The notes below the pieces were generated by a model. That model was not told the origin of the DNA. It worked only from the letters and a program-made list of their open reading frames with translations, and did not search any database. Below are positions 25,981 through 38,464 of a DNA stretch of 64,000 bases, piece by piece; position 1 is the first letter of the stretch; every line of letters starts with the position of its first letter. The stretch spans positions 11,158,930 through 11,222,929 of the forward strand of contig NC_040012.1 of assembly GCF_000972845.2 (NCBI RefSeq), written 5' to 3'. The stretch is from Larimichthys crocea (taxonomy: Eukaryota; Chordata; Actinopteri; Sciaenidae). A program made the position numbers and the translations under genes.

Positions 25981-28900
25981 GTAGGAAGGAGGAGATTTGT
26001 CCTTTTTGTTTCTGTTGTTATTTTTTAAATCACGTGCCATCTTATTGCAGCTAATAAGTGCCATTCATTCCCAGCAGGGTGGTAGGGTTGTGATTGTTTC
26101 TGTTGCAGAAGGTTGTTGGTTGTTTTTAGCTGATGCAACGTTATTGCTGTAACACAGTGTTGTATGCTTTTTTTCCTATTGCTGTGCAGCAGTTTTAATG
26201 CCACCAACAGTATCTATTAATTTCTTGTAGATTGGAGCCATCAGTGATGATTGTTGTACTTCTAAGCCTTTAAAACAATCATTGTATCAGCCACTGTATA
26301 TGAAGATAAATCAGAGCACCCACATATGCTCATTATGACCTGTAATGAGTTGTATAATTTATTTAAAACATTCACTCCTGCTGATTTTTTTTTTTGTTTA
26401 CATGTAATTATAAAGTTATGCATAAATCCTGCTCATCAGACTCATATTTCCTTCATGAAATCTGTAGTCTACTTTGCATTTACTTCAGGTTTAAGGGCTA
26501 CGTTATCGCTCCTGTTCAGTCAGTCAAAGTACACTTTGCAACGCCTGAGCTTTAGCTGTTAGATAATTATGGCACCAGATTGCAAACACTTGTGACACTC
26601 ACTCTGCAATAATAAAACATGGAAAGTGCTACTCTGCATTTTGTCTGTGATATATTTGGATTGACAAATTAAGTTGAGCTGAAATAAGGATGAGAGTTGG
26701 TTGAAAATGTGTCCACACTATGGTCCAAATCATCTTTTTATTCAGGGGAAACTGACCTGACAACAGAAGAAATACTACTGCTACTTTACATGTTGTATTT
26801 TTCATGGCTGCAACAAATGTTTATTCTCACAGCTAACTAATCTGTCAGCTGTTATTTCTATTAATCAATAACCCTAATTGACTCATCGATTTATTGTTCC
26901 ACCCCGCAGTCTGTATCGACCTCACATGATTTAAATCTTTGCTTCTAGCAAATATCAATCACGTGTGGTGTACTGCACATGGTTAAAGTTAAGCGCAGTG
27001 CAGCTTCCAATAAGTCTCTGATTGTAAACTCAAGTCTCTCATTTCCTGTCAGGCGGCTCAATGTCAAGAACGAATAGTCGACTCTTGTGTAGGCGTTTCA
27101 ATTGTGTGTAGCTGCAAATGTCAAAAGCTTTTGTCAGCTAGTTAAATATTAACCTACTTTAAGAAAAGTTTACTTCCTCAGCCAAGACCTGGAACAGCTG
27201 ATTGTTCTTGTACTTTCGCTTTGGCGTTGATAATGTTTCACACAGGCCTGCAGCTAACAACAGTTTCATTAAAAATCCGTCAATTTGTTGTTTTATTGTG
27301 TTGTTTGTTTTATGAATCATCATTCATAGTTATCTGTTGCCCAAAATGATTAATTAAAAGAGTATTTAGTATTTAGTCTGACAAGTTGTAACCTGTAAAT
27401 AGATGCTATTATTTCCAACAATGCTAAGAATCAGGATTGATCAATGTTCCAGTACTAATTGTCATTGTTTAGGAGACCGTCTTTCTAAATCTTTGAAGCA
27501 GCGAACTTCTGACACTTTATTTAAATTTGTTTTTACTAATGAGTACACTTAGTGAATAATAAGCACTCCATGAAAATCATGGACATATGAATTAGTCAAT
27601 TTTAGGTAATTTATCAAGCAACATTTTTATCTGGTTGCAGCTTCTCTGAGGTGTAAATAAGCATGTAATGTTCTGTTATTTAATATTGTAAATTAAATAT
27701 CTTTGGGATGACAAAAGCAAGATGAAGTGGTCCTCTTTGGCTCTGGGACATTTTTCATTTTGATGTTTTATTGGGCCGTTAATTGAAACAGAAATCCACA
27801 GTGAACATGATCATTTGCTGCAGCCCTAATTGTTTCCACATGGTGACAGGAGGCTGCTGCAGGTTGCCCAAACAGAATGATGAAAAAAAATCTTCTAAAA
27901 ATGTTTCTTCACTGGATTCTCCTGTGCCTTTAATTAGCCTTGTTAGCGTTCACAGGAAGCATTCAAGAGGTGATAGAGAATGCTTCTTGTCATTTGCACC
28001 TGGAAAGACCTCACTGTTTGTGGTTTGCCTGGAGACAAGAAGGCTGTGGTGTTATTCTTGGCTATAAAAAGAGTCTTGAGGCACAGTTTTACTAGATTAC
28101 TAAGATGGAATAGAGCAGTATATAGATTTATTTTTTTTATTTGTAATTTGTCCTGATGTCTTATGGAATACCTCATTTTTGGACTGATTATCAATCTGTC
28201 TGATACCTGACATCGATGTAAGTCCGAAACCAGTAATTATGACTGATATCAGCTTTTCACTGTACTTCTATTAGCAGCTCAGTAGCACAGCTATAGCTGG
28301 TTTCACTTTGCAAATAAACAATGCTCAGAGATGTTAGATAAAACCAGCTGACTTCCAGTTAGACTGCATTTTTTTCTTCACCCATGGAAAATATCATATA
28401 AACATGGAACAATAGGGAGTTATTTCAGCCTTTGGACATTTTAAATCTATTTTTATCTTGGATGGACTGTGTAAAAGTGGCCCTGCCCTCTCTGTTTTAC
28501 CTCCTCCCTCCTACATTTGCACACGGTGGCACCCTCTCTGTTTACTCACAGTTCCTGTTTGCTCGAGCTCTGTGTGTTTTCAGGAAAGGTAAGGAGGAAC
28601 ATTAGAAACATAACTTTGTTCTATAACACTTTATTCTCTAAAAACTGGTAATGAAGGAAACGTTATGTGGAGGTAGGTAAGATGTTGAAGTAGATATCAG
28701 TAGTAGTACTATGCTTGTATGTGTCTCTGTGATTTAAATGGATGCCTAATTTACATAAAGGGGGTTTTAAGTAGTTGTTTATTTGAATATGAGCCCACAT
28801 CTCTATTTAAAAACTGTCTTTGCTCCCGTGTTTCTTGTATTTCTTAGCTGTTCTCTTCCTTTCTGCCATCACAAGCAGACTAGGGCTCTCCAATTAGTGA

Positions 28901-29252
28901 GTAATTGCTCCTCGACAGCACTATGGTAACCTTACGGCTTGCCAACCCGTTGCTTGCCTCTGCTCTTGTGGGAGATGTTTTATCCACATCATTTGATTCA
29001 AAAACTGCTGGCTTATCATTTTATCATGTTAATCCCACCGGAGCAATGCTTGTCTGAACGTGTTAGCTCACTGTATTTTTTTTTTTTTTTTTTAACTCTG
29101 TATACTCTACTCTAAATATGTGTGTGCACGGACAGATTTGGTCCTACTGTGACTCATGCCTTGAGATTCCAGTGGAGATGATGTGTTCCCTCCAACCTCG
29201 CCCTCTTGTTTTCTTTACTAAACCCTCCTCTCCGTCTCCGTCTTTCTCTCAG
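25981..29252 (+). other. guk1: guk1 first intron
   Basis: About 3.3 kb of AT-rich sequence has no supported coding exon. A second possible non-coding 5' exon could end at the donor near 28586 (GAAAG|GTAAGG). A long T tract at 29080-29094 precedes the coding exon acceptor. Confidence 0.45.
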
Positions 29253-29254
29253 CT

Positions 29255-31880
29255 ATGGCTGGACCCAGGCCTGTGGTGCTTAGCGGCCCATCGGGGGCAG
29301 GGAAGAGCACTCTGCTGAAGAAACTCATGAAGGAATACGACAGTGTCTTTGGCTTTAGCGTCTCCCGTAAGTGTGCCAGAGCGTCAAACGTTAAAGGTTC
29401 AGTGAGTGAGAATTATGAGGCTTTATTTACAAGCCTCTTATATTTCCAGATGCTGTGGGTGTTTCTACAATAGCCCAGAATTGGGACTTTCAGATACCAC
29501 AGCACTGCTAGATGACACCAAATCTTACACGCTGCTCCTCTTTAACTTTGGTAGCGTTCTGACAAATTGTGATTCCTGTTATTGATGAGCATTGTCAAAC
29601 CTGTAGGTCATCAAGTTTGTGTCACTCGTACAAACAAATGCAGTTTTTAAATACTCAAATACAGCTGTAACTTATGATAATTTATATTATTTTCTTAATT
29701 AATCAATTGATCCATAAAGTGGGTGATCTAAAACAGAGAAAAGCAGCAAATAGGTCCTTATACATTAAAAAATATGAACATCCTCTTGTTTCTCCCTGTC
29801 ATATGAGATTTTGCTGTTTTATTGCTTTATAAGATTATAAAATGGAATACTGTTGCACTTTGGACTGCTAGTTTCAATAAAAACTTAGTAGGGTTGATCA
29901 TTTTATAGACCAAGCGATTAATAAAAATTTTTTAAAAAAGTAAACAGGACACTGCTAAACAAATAAAATGATAGTTAGTTGAAGCCCTAAAATCGATGTA
30001 TGAAAATTAATTAAATATTTCAGCTCTAGATTAAAATAAAGTACAGCCTTTCATCTCTTCTGATGTCTTATCTACCCTCAGATACAACAAGAAATCCTCG
30101 ACCTGGAGAAGAGAATGGCAAAGGTACAACGAGCCTCTTCTTTCTACCAGCATGACCATGAATCACATTCTTTGAGGCAGCAGTGTTGTAACTCTATCTG
30201 TATTCTGTATTCTTTTTTTTGGGTTTCAGATTATCATTATGTCACACGGGAGGTGATGCAGAGAGGAATTGACAACGGTGATTTCATTGAGAACGCAGAG
30301 TTTTCTGGGAACATGTACGGGACGAGTAAAGCCGCTGTGCAAGACGTCCAGGCCAAGAACCTCATCTGTATACTTGACATCGACATGCAGGGTGTGAGGA
30401 ACATCAAAACGACAGACCTCAATCCCATCTACATCTCTATCCAACCGCCATCCATGGAAATCCTGGTATGTACACAAGGAAGTGTGAATTGATACACTGT
30501 CCATTGTCTAGAGGTTTGTGTTTTTCCATCTGATATGACCTGGGTGTGACGTTTAGTTTTCATTGTACCATACAGACCTGGTCATACAGGTTTTGGATGC
30601 TCTCTTGTTTTGACTTCCTCCTGTTTGTATCATCACAGGAAAAACGTTTAAGAGACAGAAAAACAGAATCCGAGGAGAACCTCCAGAAGCGTTTAAACGC
30701 AGCCAAAGTGGATATGGAGTTTAGTGAGTATTTATTGTTTGCTGGCAAAAATGTAGGCGCATAAACTTTTAAAAACTCAGAACATAATTGTATCTTCTTC
30801 TAGGTAAAGAACCGGATATATTTGATGCTGTAATTGTCAACGATAACTTGGAGGACGCTTACGGGCAGTTAAAACATGCCCTTCTTGAGGTGAGTTACGA
30901 GCTCTCAACGTTACAGTCAAAATATAATCCTTTAATTAAAGATGGAAAGTTGAATTGACAGTCCACTAAATCCCTCCTGGATATAACAATTCCAGTAACG
31001 GTTTAGCAACCATAACTAAGCACAGCCGGTCTGACAAGCCGTACCCACGTGGGGTTGAGCGACCTCTAAAGACTTTCCAAAGCTAATTAAGTGTTAAAAT
31101 GTCAGGAATGTGTTCAACCTTGTTTTTCTGCTCTAATGTTACCATGTCAGGTTACAGTAGTAACCCAGGATTGCCTCCAGGTAATCAAAAGTTAGCCTAT
31201 CATTTGTTAATTACTTTATTTTGTGGGGTTAACATACAAGTAGAAAAAAAAAATGTTTATTAAGGATTATTTTGGCCTTGTATGGCCTGTCCAAAAGTGC
31301 TTAAAGTCGACCGTCGCCTACTAAAATTGAGTGGCGTGCTTTTGTCCACCTGAAATTAAATAGCCAGGTGCATCAGTCCTCATGGTTGTAAACTTCATAT
31401 GTGCTGCGCGATAGGAAAGTTTGACACACATTGCGACAGTGTTTAAGAGTGGTGGTGCTTAATGAATGGATGATCCATTCTTAATAAACATGCTAAGTTT
31501 TAATACGTTCTGTGGTTTTTGCCTGCAGCTCTTCTTGGTCTGGTATGACCAGCAGCTTACTGTAGCTAATGTGAGCGAACTTCAGATCCAGATATAGATA
31601 TCGCTGGTAACTAATGTTAATAAGTCGCCAGCTTGTATGACTTTACTCCTCGAGCTCCTGTTACAGTTAATTTTAGCATGTCACACTTAAACATGAAGTA
31701 ACTGACAAGATAAATCCACATGTAATTACCACTTGTGACCACAGGGGGCGCTGTTTAACAGAAGTTATGTTGTATATTTGTATTTCCTGCTCAACATTAC
31801 CTACTTGTTTCATATTTTCTTATATTTTCTTTCCTTTCTAGGAAATTAATAAGGTCAAGAAAATCAACATGTCTTCGTAG
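29255..31880 (+). CDS. guk1: Guanylate kinase 1 (GMP kinase)
   Basis: Six exons (29255-29366, 30082-30123, 30230-30465, 30639-30723, 30804-30889, 31842-31880) join in frame to 199 aa; human GUK1 is 197. The enzyme transfers phosphate from ATP to GMP or dGMP to give GDP or dGDP, essential for guanine nucleotide recycling and for activating guanosine-type drugs. Seen: P-loop GPSGAGKS (residues 11-18), the GMP-binding stretch [27 protein letters not shown], the [11 protein letters not shown] core and the lid [16 protein letters not shown]. All introns are GT-AG. The ATG is the conserved [12 protein letters not shown] start; an upstream exon may extend it. It lies on the strand opposite mmtag2 and converges on obscurin. 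Confidence 0.96.
29391..29545. mobile_element. Degraded TTAA-flanked MITE in guk1 intron
   Basis: This is a shorter, decayed relative of the element at 21030-21297: CAGTGAGTGAGAATTATGAGGC at the left, an internal TTTCTACAATAGCCCAGAA that I recognise from the same teleost family, and GCTAGATGACACCAAATCTTACACGCTG at the right. TTAA lies at both ends (29391-29394 and 29542-29545). Confidence 0.6.
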
Positions 31881-32970
31881 GAGACAGCAGCATCCTTTTT
31901 TTTTTTTTTTTTTTTTTTAAGACACATCCAGCCACTCCTCACCAAAACCGCAGACCTCCATTCCAGCCGTGAACATTCCCTCAGATGGTGGTCTGTGAAC
32001 CTCAGACATCCCTCAGCAGTCACATGAATATGTAGGTTTTACAAGGTGTTTAGAAGTAGTTATCACCAAATGGCAACGTGCTGTAAAGTGGAACATTTTT
32101 TTTTTTTTTTACTGACAGGAAGCGCTTTCCATATTTCTATTTTTAGGATACTCCATTAATGCTTACTTGATATGTAACCTGTGTACAGGACGTCCTGTCG
32201 GAGGCAGTTTACTGAACACAAACCGCTTTGTCCTCGGCACCTAATACGAACATGGAGTAACATAACTTGTTCCATCGTGTGGATCAAACTGGTATTTCGA
32301 GGGTGTAACCAGCTTTTATTGATATATTGGTTAGCGGCGGTGAGTTACGTTAGAGAACAGAATGTGCTATCTCCATTAAAGTTTGTTTTTCTGGTTAACT
32401 ATAAATATTGTTGTGTTTCAGCAGGATTAAATCCTGTGGTAGAGGTAGGAAATGTTGCTTAGAAAAATAAATAAGAATATAGCTTTTTTTATTTTTTGGG
32501 GGGTTATAACAGAACAATTTATTTTACAGTTGTAATTTTGTAAAACTTTTATACTGTCTCAAGTTGCAGCTTCACCTGTATAGTAAAGTGTCATTGAGTG
32601 GACTGTTTTGATTCTCAACTAAAGGAGAGGATTTCAACTTTAAAGGAAAATTAAATGGCACGTTATATTGCTTAGAACCAAGCACACAAATCTCCTTTTA
32701 CTTGAAAACTGAGACTGATATTTATGACCCATCTGTAATTTGTTTTTCTCCCCACCACTGTTAAAAGTTTTACATTTTGAAGTGTGTATACAGTAATTAA
32801 AGGTTACATCGCACTCATTGAGACGCATGCAGTCTTCTGTTTTAACATTTAACCACCTCTTATTAAGATGTGCTTGTTGTGGAAAATATCTTTATGTATT
32901 CCATTAAACATCCAGCAGTACAACTATGTTATCTCTTAACTTAAATAAATGTTACAATACTGTAAAAAAG
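31881..32970 (+). other. guk1: guk1 3' UTR
   Basis: Non-coding sequence follows the stop. It has poly(T) tracts at 31896-31918 and 32096-32110, and AATAAA words near 32467 and at 32944-32949. The last one probably ends the longest transcript at about 32965. Confidence 0.55.
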
Positions 32971-33019
32971 AATTATTAATTTCATTATTTGTATGTGTGC
33001 TGTGAAAGAATCTGACCAT

Positions 33020-34215
33020 ATCTATTATTTGCAGTACATTTATTTAATTCTGGTTGAACACAGAGTACTCAAACATGTTTCCAAAAACTACACATGTACA
33101 GTACAAGCAATTACAATTGGTTAGTGCTTTAAAATTAATACATAACATGATCTTTTTCAACCGACTAAAAGATCCTGAAAAACAACACAAACACCACCAA
33201 ACTTATTCTGGATTTCTGTAATCTCACATTTCAAACAGGTAGTAAACTCTCTGAGCTCAGGTACTTTGCATTAAAGTTTACTCGCAGTCAAATACAACAT
33301 TACAGCTCTGGTTACTCTGGAAGAACACATCTGCTTTGGAAAAGCAAATACATGCAGTCACTCTTCTAAATATCTATCACTTGCATATGCATATCCCTGC
33401 GATATCCTGTGACTTGACAGGTAATTGCACTGCATTAACAGTCTGAGCTGTCTGTAACAGTAGTAGATTTGTCTGTTTCACAATAATAAATGACATAAAT
33501 GCAGTCAAATGCAGAGACCTGATGTCAAACAGGTCTGACTTTGCCAAACTGACTCTTACTTGGCTGCACATCTTCGATTTACCACAACAGTCAGCAATGT
33601 CTTGTTCATTTTACATAATCAGTGTTGCATATTCAAATGAAGAAGTTATAGAAATACTGAAGTAGAAACATGTAGACATGACTTCATTAACAGTCATTAA
33701 CTCCCAACATTTGCTGCTCCAGGAATCGTAAGGCACTGCACAAGTGCAAAAGGCAACATCTCTTGAAAGGTACAAAAGTAAAATATATCAAGCTAAATAT
33801 ACCGTCAAATGTATTTAGCACGTCTCCACTAATGGTTAAATCAGTTAATATTGGTGGGTCAAGGTTCATGATTTCGTGCGAAAACCTTAATTTATTCATT
33901 TCTGCCCACTGTGTACATTGTACGACACACTGAGTGTGTCATAAAGCACTCGTAACACAGCAGTTTGGGTCTGATTTATAGTGACAAAGTTAAATCTACT
34001 TCCATCTTTTCCAACTCGCCTAGTCCAAAGAGACCATTTGTCAAGAAAAAGGCTCAAGAGGATGAGCCTGTTCTCTAATGGGCAGCTTCAAAATGGAATG
34101 GTTTGTCAAATGCAGTAAATATACTTCAGGTTAGGATATGTCTCATTCGTCATGTAAGTAAAAATGTCCCCATTTAAGACTAAGAGGATTTGTGGTACCA
34201 AATTAAAATCGTTTC
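33020..34215 (-). other. obscn: Obscurin 3' UTR
   Basis: No coding frame lies between the obscurin stop codon and a minus-strand AATAAA at 33039-33044. That places the cleavage site only about 50-60 bp from the predicted end of guk1 on the other strand. No kinase motif (VAIK, HRD, DFG) was seen in any frame. Confidence 0.5.
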
Positions 34216-35332
34216 TTACTGCTGGCTCTGATAAACGTTATCACTGATCTGAAGAGTGACCGGGTTGCCTACTGATGTGTAGCCATAGGTTTGAGTTGAC
34301 ACTTTGGTTTTAAAGCTCTGCGGCCCACCCTTGACTCTCTGCACCTCTGAACAGTACGACGGCTTCACTTCCAGCTTCGCGTGGCTCACTTGGATTGGAA
34401 CGTGCCTTTCTGTCCTGGATCGGGCTCCACTTGCGTGGGGGACAGCAGATGAGAAAAGGCTGCTGGAGAGATGGTCCCTGAAGCGACTGAAGAAACTGCT
34501 CCTCTGCCTGGGGACCACCTCAGGATGCCCCACGTTGAGAAGTACCGGCTGTCCCACTGTGGACCCACCGATCTCCCTCTGCAGCACGGAGATCTCACAG
34601 GGCTTTTCTGCAACAGCGCTGTGAGCGTTGGAGGAGCCGTAGGTTTCTCCTTCTTCTGGGACGTAGTCCTCCAAGTCTTCGAGGGTTAGGACGCGGCCTC
34701 CTTGCGTCAGAATCTGAGGCTCCTGCTTTCTGATTGAGTTGTGATCATCGTCGTCATCATCGGGCTCAAAGATGACAGTTTGTTGATCATCCAGGTCGTC
34801 GCTGTCCTCTCCAGCTGGAGTAAGGACAGATGAGAGCTCATGTGGCTCTGCGGTGATTCCAGAGACAGAACCGGAGGCGACATTACCCTCCTCTTCCTCC
34901 CAGGGGAGCGGCTGGCTGCTGACGTCTCCCTGCAGCTGGGCCTGCTCTACCAGCTTGTTGTTGGAATTGTTAGCGTTTGGGTTTTCCGGTGGAGACCTTT
35001 TGGCTCTGGAGGGAGTTCCTGCACGATCAGACCCTGCCGGTGAGAAGCCTCTTCTCCTGGGCAGCCTGGGGGATTTATTGACCTTATACTCGATGACCTC
35101 CTCTACCTCAATCCACCTGGGTTTGCTCTCTGTGGTCCTGGCTTCAGCGCCCGCGGGTTCAGTAACATAGAGGGTCGGGATGGTCTTTCTTGGAGTGGGC
35201 ATCCTCCTCGGCCTGGCTGTGGGCGGCTCTGGGGTGGAGGTCTCTGAGCGGTGGGCTCCTGTAAGTGTTAAGCCGGGGGACCTGTGCCTCCTCATGCGTG
35301 GATTCTTCACCACAGTGGTTATAGTTTCCTCA
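34216..35332 (-). CDS. obscn: Obscurin terminal exon: A-type C-terminus with ankyrin-binding motif
   Basis: This 1117-bp last exon encodes a mostly disordered tail of about 372 aa rich in Ser, Pro and charged residues. Conserved islands shared with human obscurin-A as I recall it are [37 protein letters not shown], the [20 protein letters not shown] block (about 34636-34728), and [19 protein letters not shown]. The [16 protein letters not shown] region corresponds to the small ankyrin-1 binding segment. The TAA stop is at 34216-34218 and the acceptor follows 35332. Confidence 0.93.
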
Positions 35333-38300
35333 CTGGCATAAAAAGACAGCACAGACATTATTAGATCTGCAGTAAGACGTGCTGGACTCAAATACAAAAG
35401 CTGTGTGAGCTGAAGCCGTCGGTTAAAGAAGACAACACCCTGGTGAAGACAGCCCATCCTTTCGTCATACTTGTGATAGAATCCTTTGCACTCAGGCTTT
35501 AAATAGTACACACCAATGCATACATGGGGCCCCAGACACACACACGAAAGAGCTTCACATTGCCCTTAAGTCCTTTTTATCTTTTAGTGGCCAAACTACA
35601 GAGGAAATCCATCCTAAAACAAATCCTGGCACTGACAAATGATCTCACGGTTAGATTAAAGCTGCAGTTACAAAAACATGTAATGCACAGAGGGATTGTC
35701 TACCAGTCAACCAGGTCAGACATGCTTCAGGCACAAGGATCATTTCAGCTTCTTCACACTTACATGATGATGGTTTTCTTTGGTATTCTAGTCTCCTGCT
35801 CAGTCACTAAGGGAAGAAACAGAATAAATTACATGTAATAGACAAAATAAGAGGATTAGCCTGAAAGCTAGAGTTGGAAATGTTGGAGATTATGAGCTGC
35901 ATTAACTGATTATGCATCATTAAAACTCGATTAAAAGCATTATTATAAGGCTTAGCGTCTCTTTTTTGTAATTTTTTATCGTGTTCAGTGTTCATACCTT
36001 CAATTGTGATGGCCTGCTCACCAGTGCGAGCCAAAGCAGAGGCTGGAACTAAATCAGCAGCACACTTGGCAGTGCCCAGACGGTTGGACAGCTGGAAAAA
36101 GCAGAGAATATATTTTTAGAGTGTTAGAGGTTATTGCTAATTGATATCAAATGACTTGGACTCTTGGGTGCAAACACAATTATAACATCAAATTAAAATG
36201 ATTGAGATTTGTATTGAATTTCTGCCCACGGGCAATGTTTTTGGCTCCCTCCTTTATGTCTGTTTAAATTCACGATAAGAAAAGTTGTGATTCAAGTGTC
36301 TTTATTGTCAACCAACCTCACACTCATAGTGTCCCAGGTCTCTCTCTGTCAGGTTTTTGATTACCAACACCACAACCCCACTACGGAGCTCACTGTAGGT
36401 CTGATACTTTTCCTGATCAGTCAGCAGCCGGCCATCTTTAAACCACCTTGAGCATGAACAGGAACACAAAGCCAGAGGAAGAGGAAGAGTTAACACACCG
36501 GGAAACTGAACGGAGTTAATATGTTTTAAATTTCATCGATGTGTGCGTACCTGATCTTGGGGGTGGGAGCGCTCTGTATGACGCAAGTGAACTGAGTGTC
36601 TTCACCAGCAACAAATACAGCATTCCTCATTTTATTCACAAAACGAGGAGGCACTACGAGAAATATGTCAAAAATATGTTTAAACAGCCTGTGCTTTAAA
36701 AAACTATTACATAATCCCCAAAAGACTTTAAATGTCAGCTACTTTTTTTCCATATTGCATTAAGTATAAGTGACACTATCACACTGTATGGCACTTACCC
36801 TGAACAGTGATCTTGCCAAGAGTGCTGGCATTCCCAGCTGAGCTTGTGGCAAAGCACATGTACTGGCCAGAATCATCTGCTGTCATGTTATCCAAGATCA
36901 GCGTGCAGGAACCATCAGGGTCCTCGATAATGATGTGATGAGGATCTGCCTCCACAGCACGTCCGTCTACATCCAACAAGTAAAACAATGCAACACATTT
37001 GGTCTCAGGTGCTGTTCGTATACAGATGTTAGTCTGTGGCATTGTACCATTACTCCCCATTAGTCTATTGTCTAATAGAGCAAATAGCTGAAATAAACAT
37101 GTTGCAGATGACGTACCCTTGTACCAAGTGACTGTTGGTTTGGGTACTCCAGTGGCTTTGCAGGCCAGCTTAACAGTCTGTCCCAATTCTGCTGTGCAGT
37201 TTGCGAGAATTTCATCAAAGTCAGGAGGACCTGAAAAACGATGAATCATTAAAGGTTATGTTTGAAAGTAGTGTGAGAATATTAAAATAGATTCTGAGTG
37301 GTAAAAGCGTGTGTGTGTTTGTTCCACTCACTCCATGCAGGCATGCTGTATCGCTGCTGCAGTTCTCTGAAGTCTCTCAGCCACGAGTTCTTGATGGTAA
37401 CAGTTCGGGCCTGCAAGGTGTATTTCCTCACAGAGTCCTCACGTTCATGCCAGATCTCAAAGGCACGGTCGTCACCCTCCACTGTCTCATTCACATCAAT
37501 GTTATTCAGCTGCAACAGGGATGAAAAGATACAGAAAACACCATTTAGGCTGCTGATCAGGAAAGATGACAGTAAAGAAGGAAATATTAAACAGAAGAAA
37601 AATATTAAAGCCTTGCCTTCATCATGTTCTTAAAGACATATGTTTGTGTGTCAGTGTTGCTGTCTCTCTTGGGTTTGCAGATTATGCAGTAGTTCTTAAA
37701 CAGGAAGACGTGGCGGTGGTGACCTCTAGTGGACGACCTAATTCCTGGAGCCCCTTCCCACACTTGGAAGGGTCCCTGGTTTTAAAAGCAAAACATAAAT
37801 AAAAGAAACATACATAAACAATCAAACAAACAGAAATTCACACCTATGATTACCGGAATGCCGCAGTAAATGCACCCACCTGTCTAATTGGCTCTCCTAA
37901 TACTTCCAGCGTAGCAGGATAGTTCTCGATCATGGAGACATGGTGTGTATTCTCAGAGCGCTGAGGGAGCGCAGACACCATGGCATACGCTTCTTCCAGT
38001 AGGCAGCAGTTCTGGCCGTTTCTTGCCTTGTTTCGAATGAGCTCCTGCAGATTTTGGAGAGGAGATTTTAATACCTTAGACATGATTCAAGCGATGTATT
38101 CCTCAGAGTTCATGCATACTTGTAGGTCAAAGCTGTCACCTTGAGGATGGCCTTGTACTTCTGAATCCTATCCAGTGGTTGTTGGAGGCTGGCGTTGATG
38201 CTGCGTACAGGGGGATCTGCAGGATCTGCACTGGCTTGCACTTTCTCTGTGTACTCCTACAAGGTAATGAAGGAAAATTCAGTAATTATATTGGTGATGA

Positions 38301-38416
38301 GTCCTTCCGCAGTCACTCTAATGTAGTGATGGGAATTTCGGCTCTTTTTGGAGAGCCGGTTCTTTTGGCTTTGCTTACTATAAGGAGCTCCCAAACGGCT
38401 CCCTTACATTTTATTA

Positions 38417-38464
<48 letters not shown>

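Noticed and set aside
29118..29318. Alternative upstream plus-strand frame overlapping the guk1 first exon
   Set aside because: Wrong frame relative to the conserved P-loop; crosses the predicted acceptor.
31738..31756. Second CTCF-like word (CCACAGGGGGCGCT) in the last guk1 intron
   Set aside because: Core matches but the upstream half of the consensus does not.
34304..35170. Plus-strand frames opposite the obscurin terminal exon
   Set aside because: Antisense shadows of the conserved A-type C-terminus.
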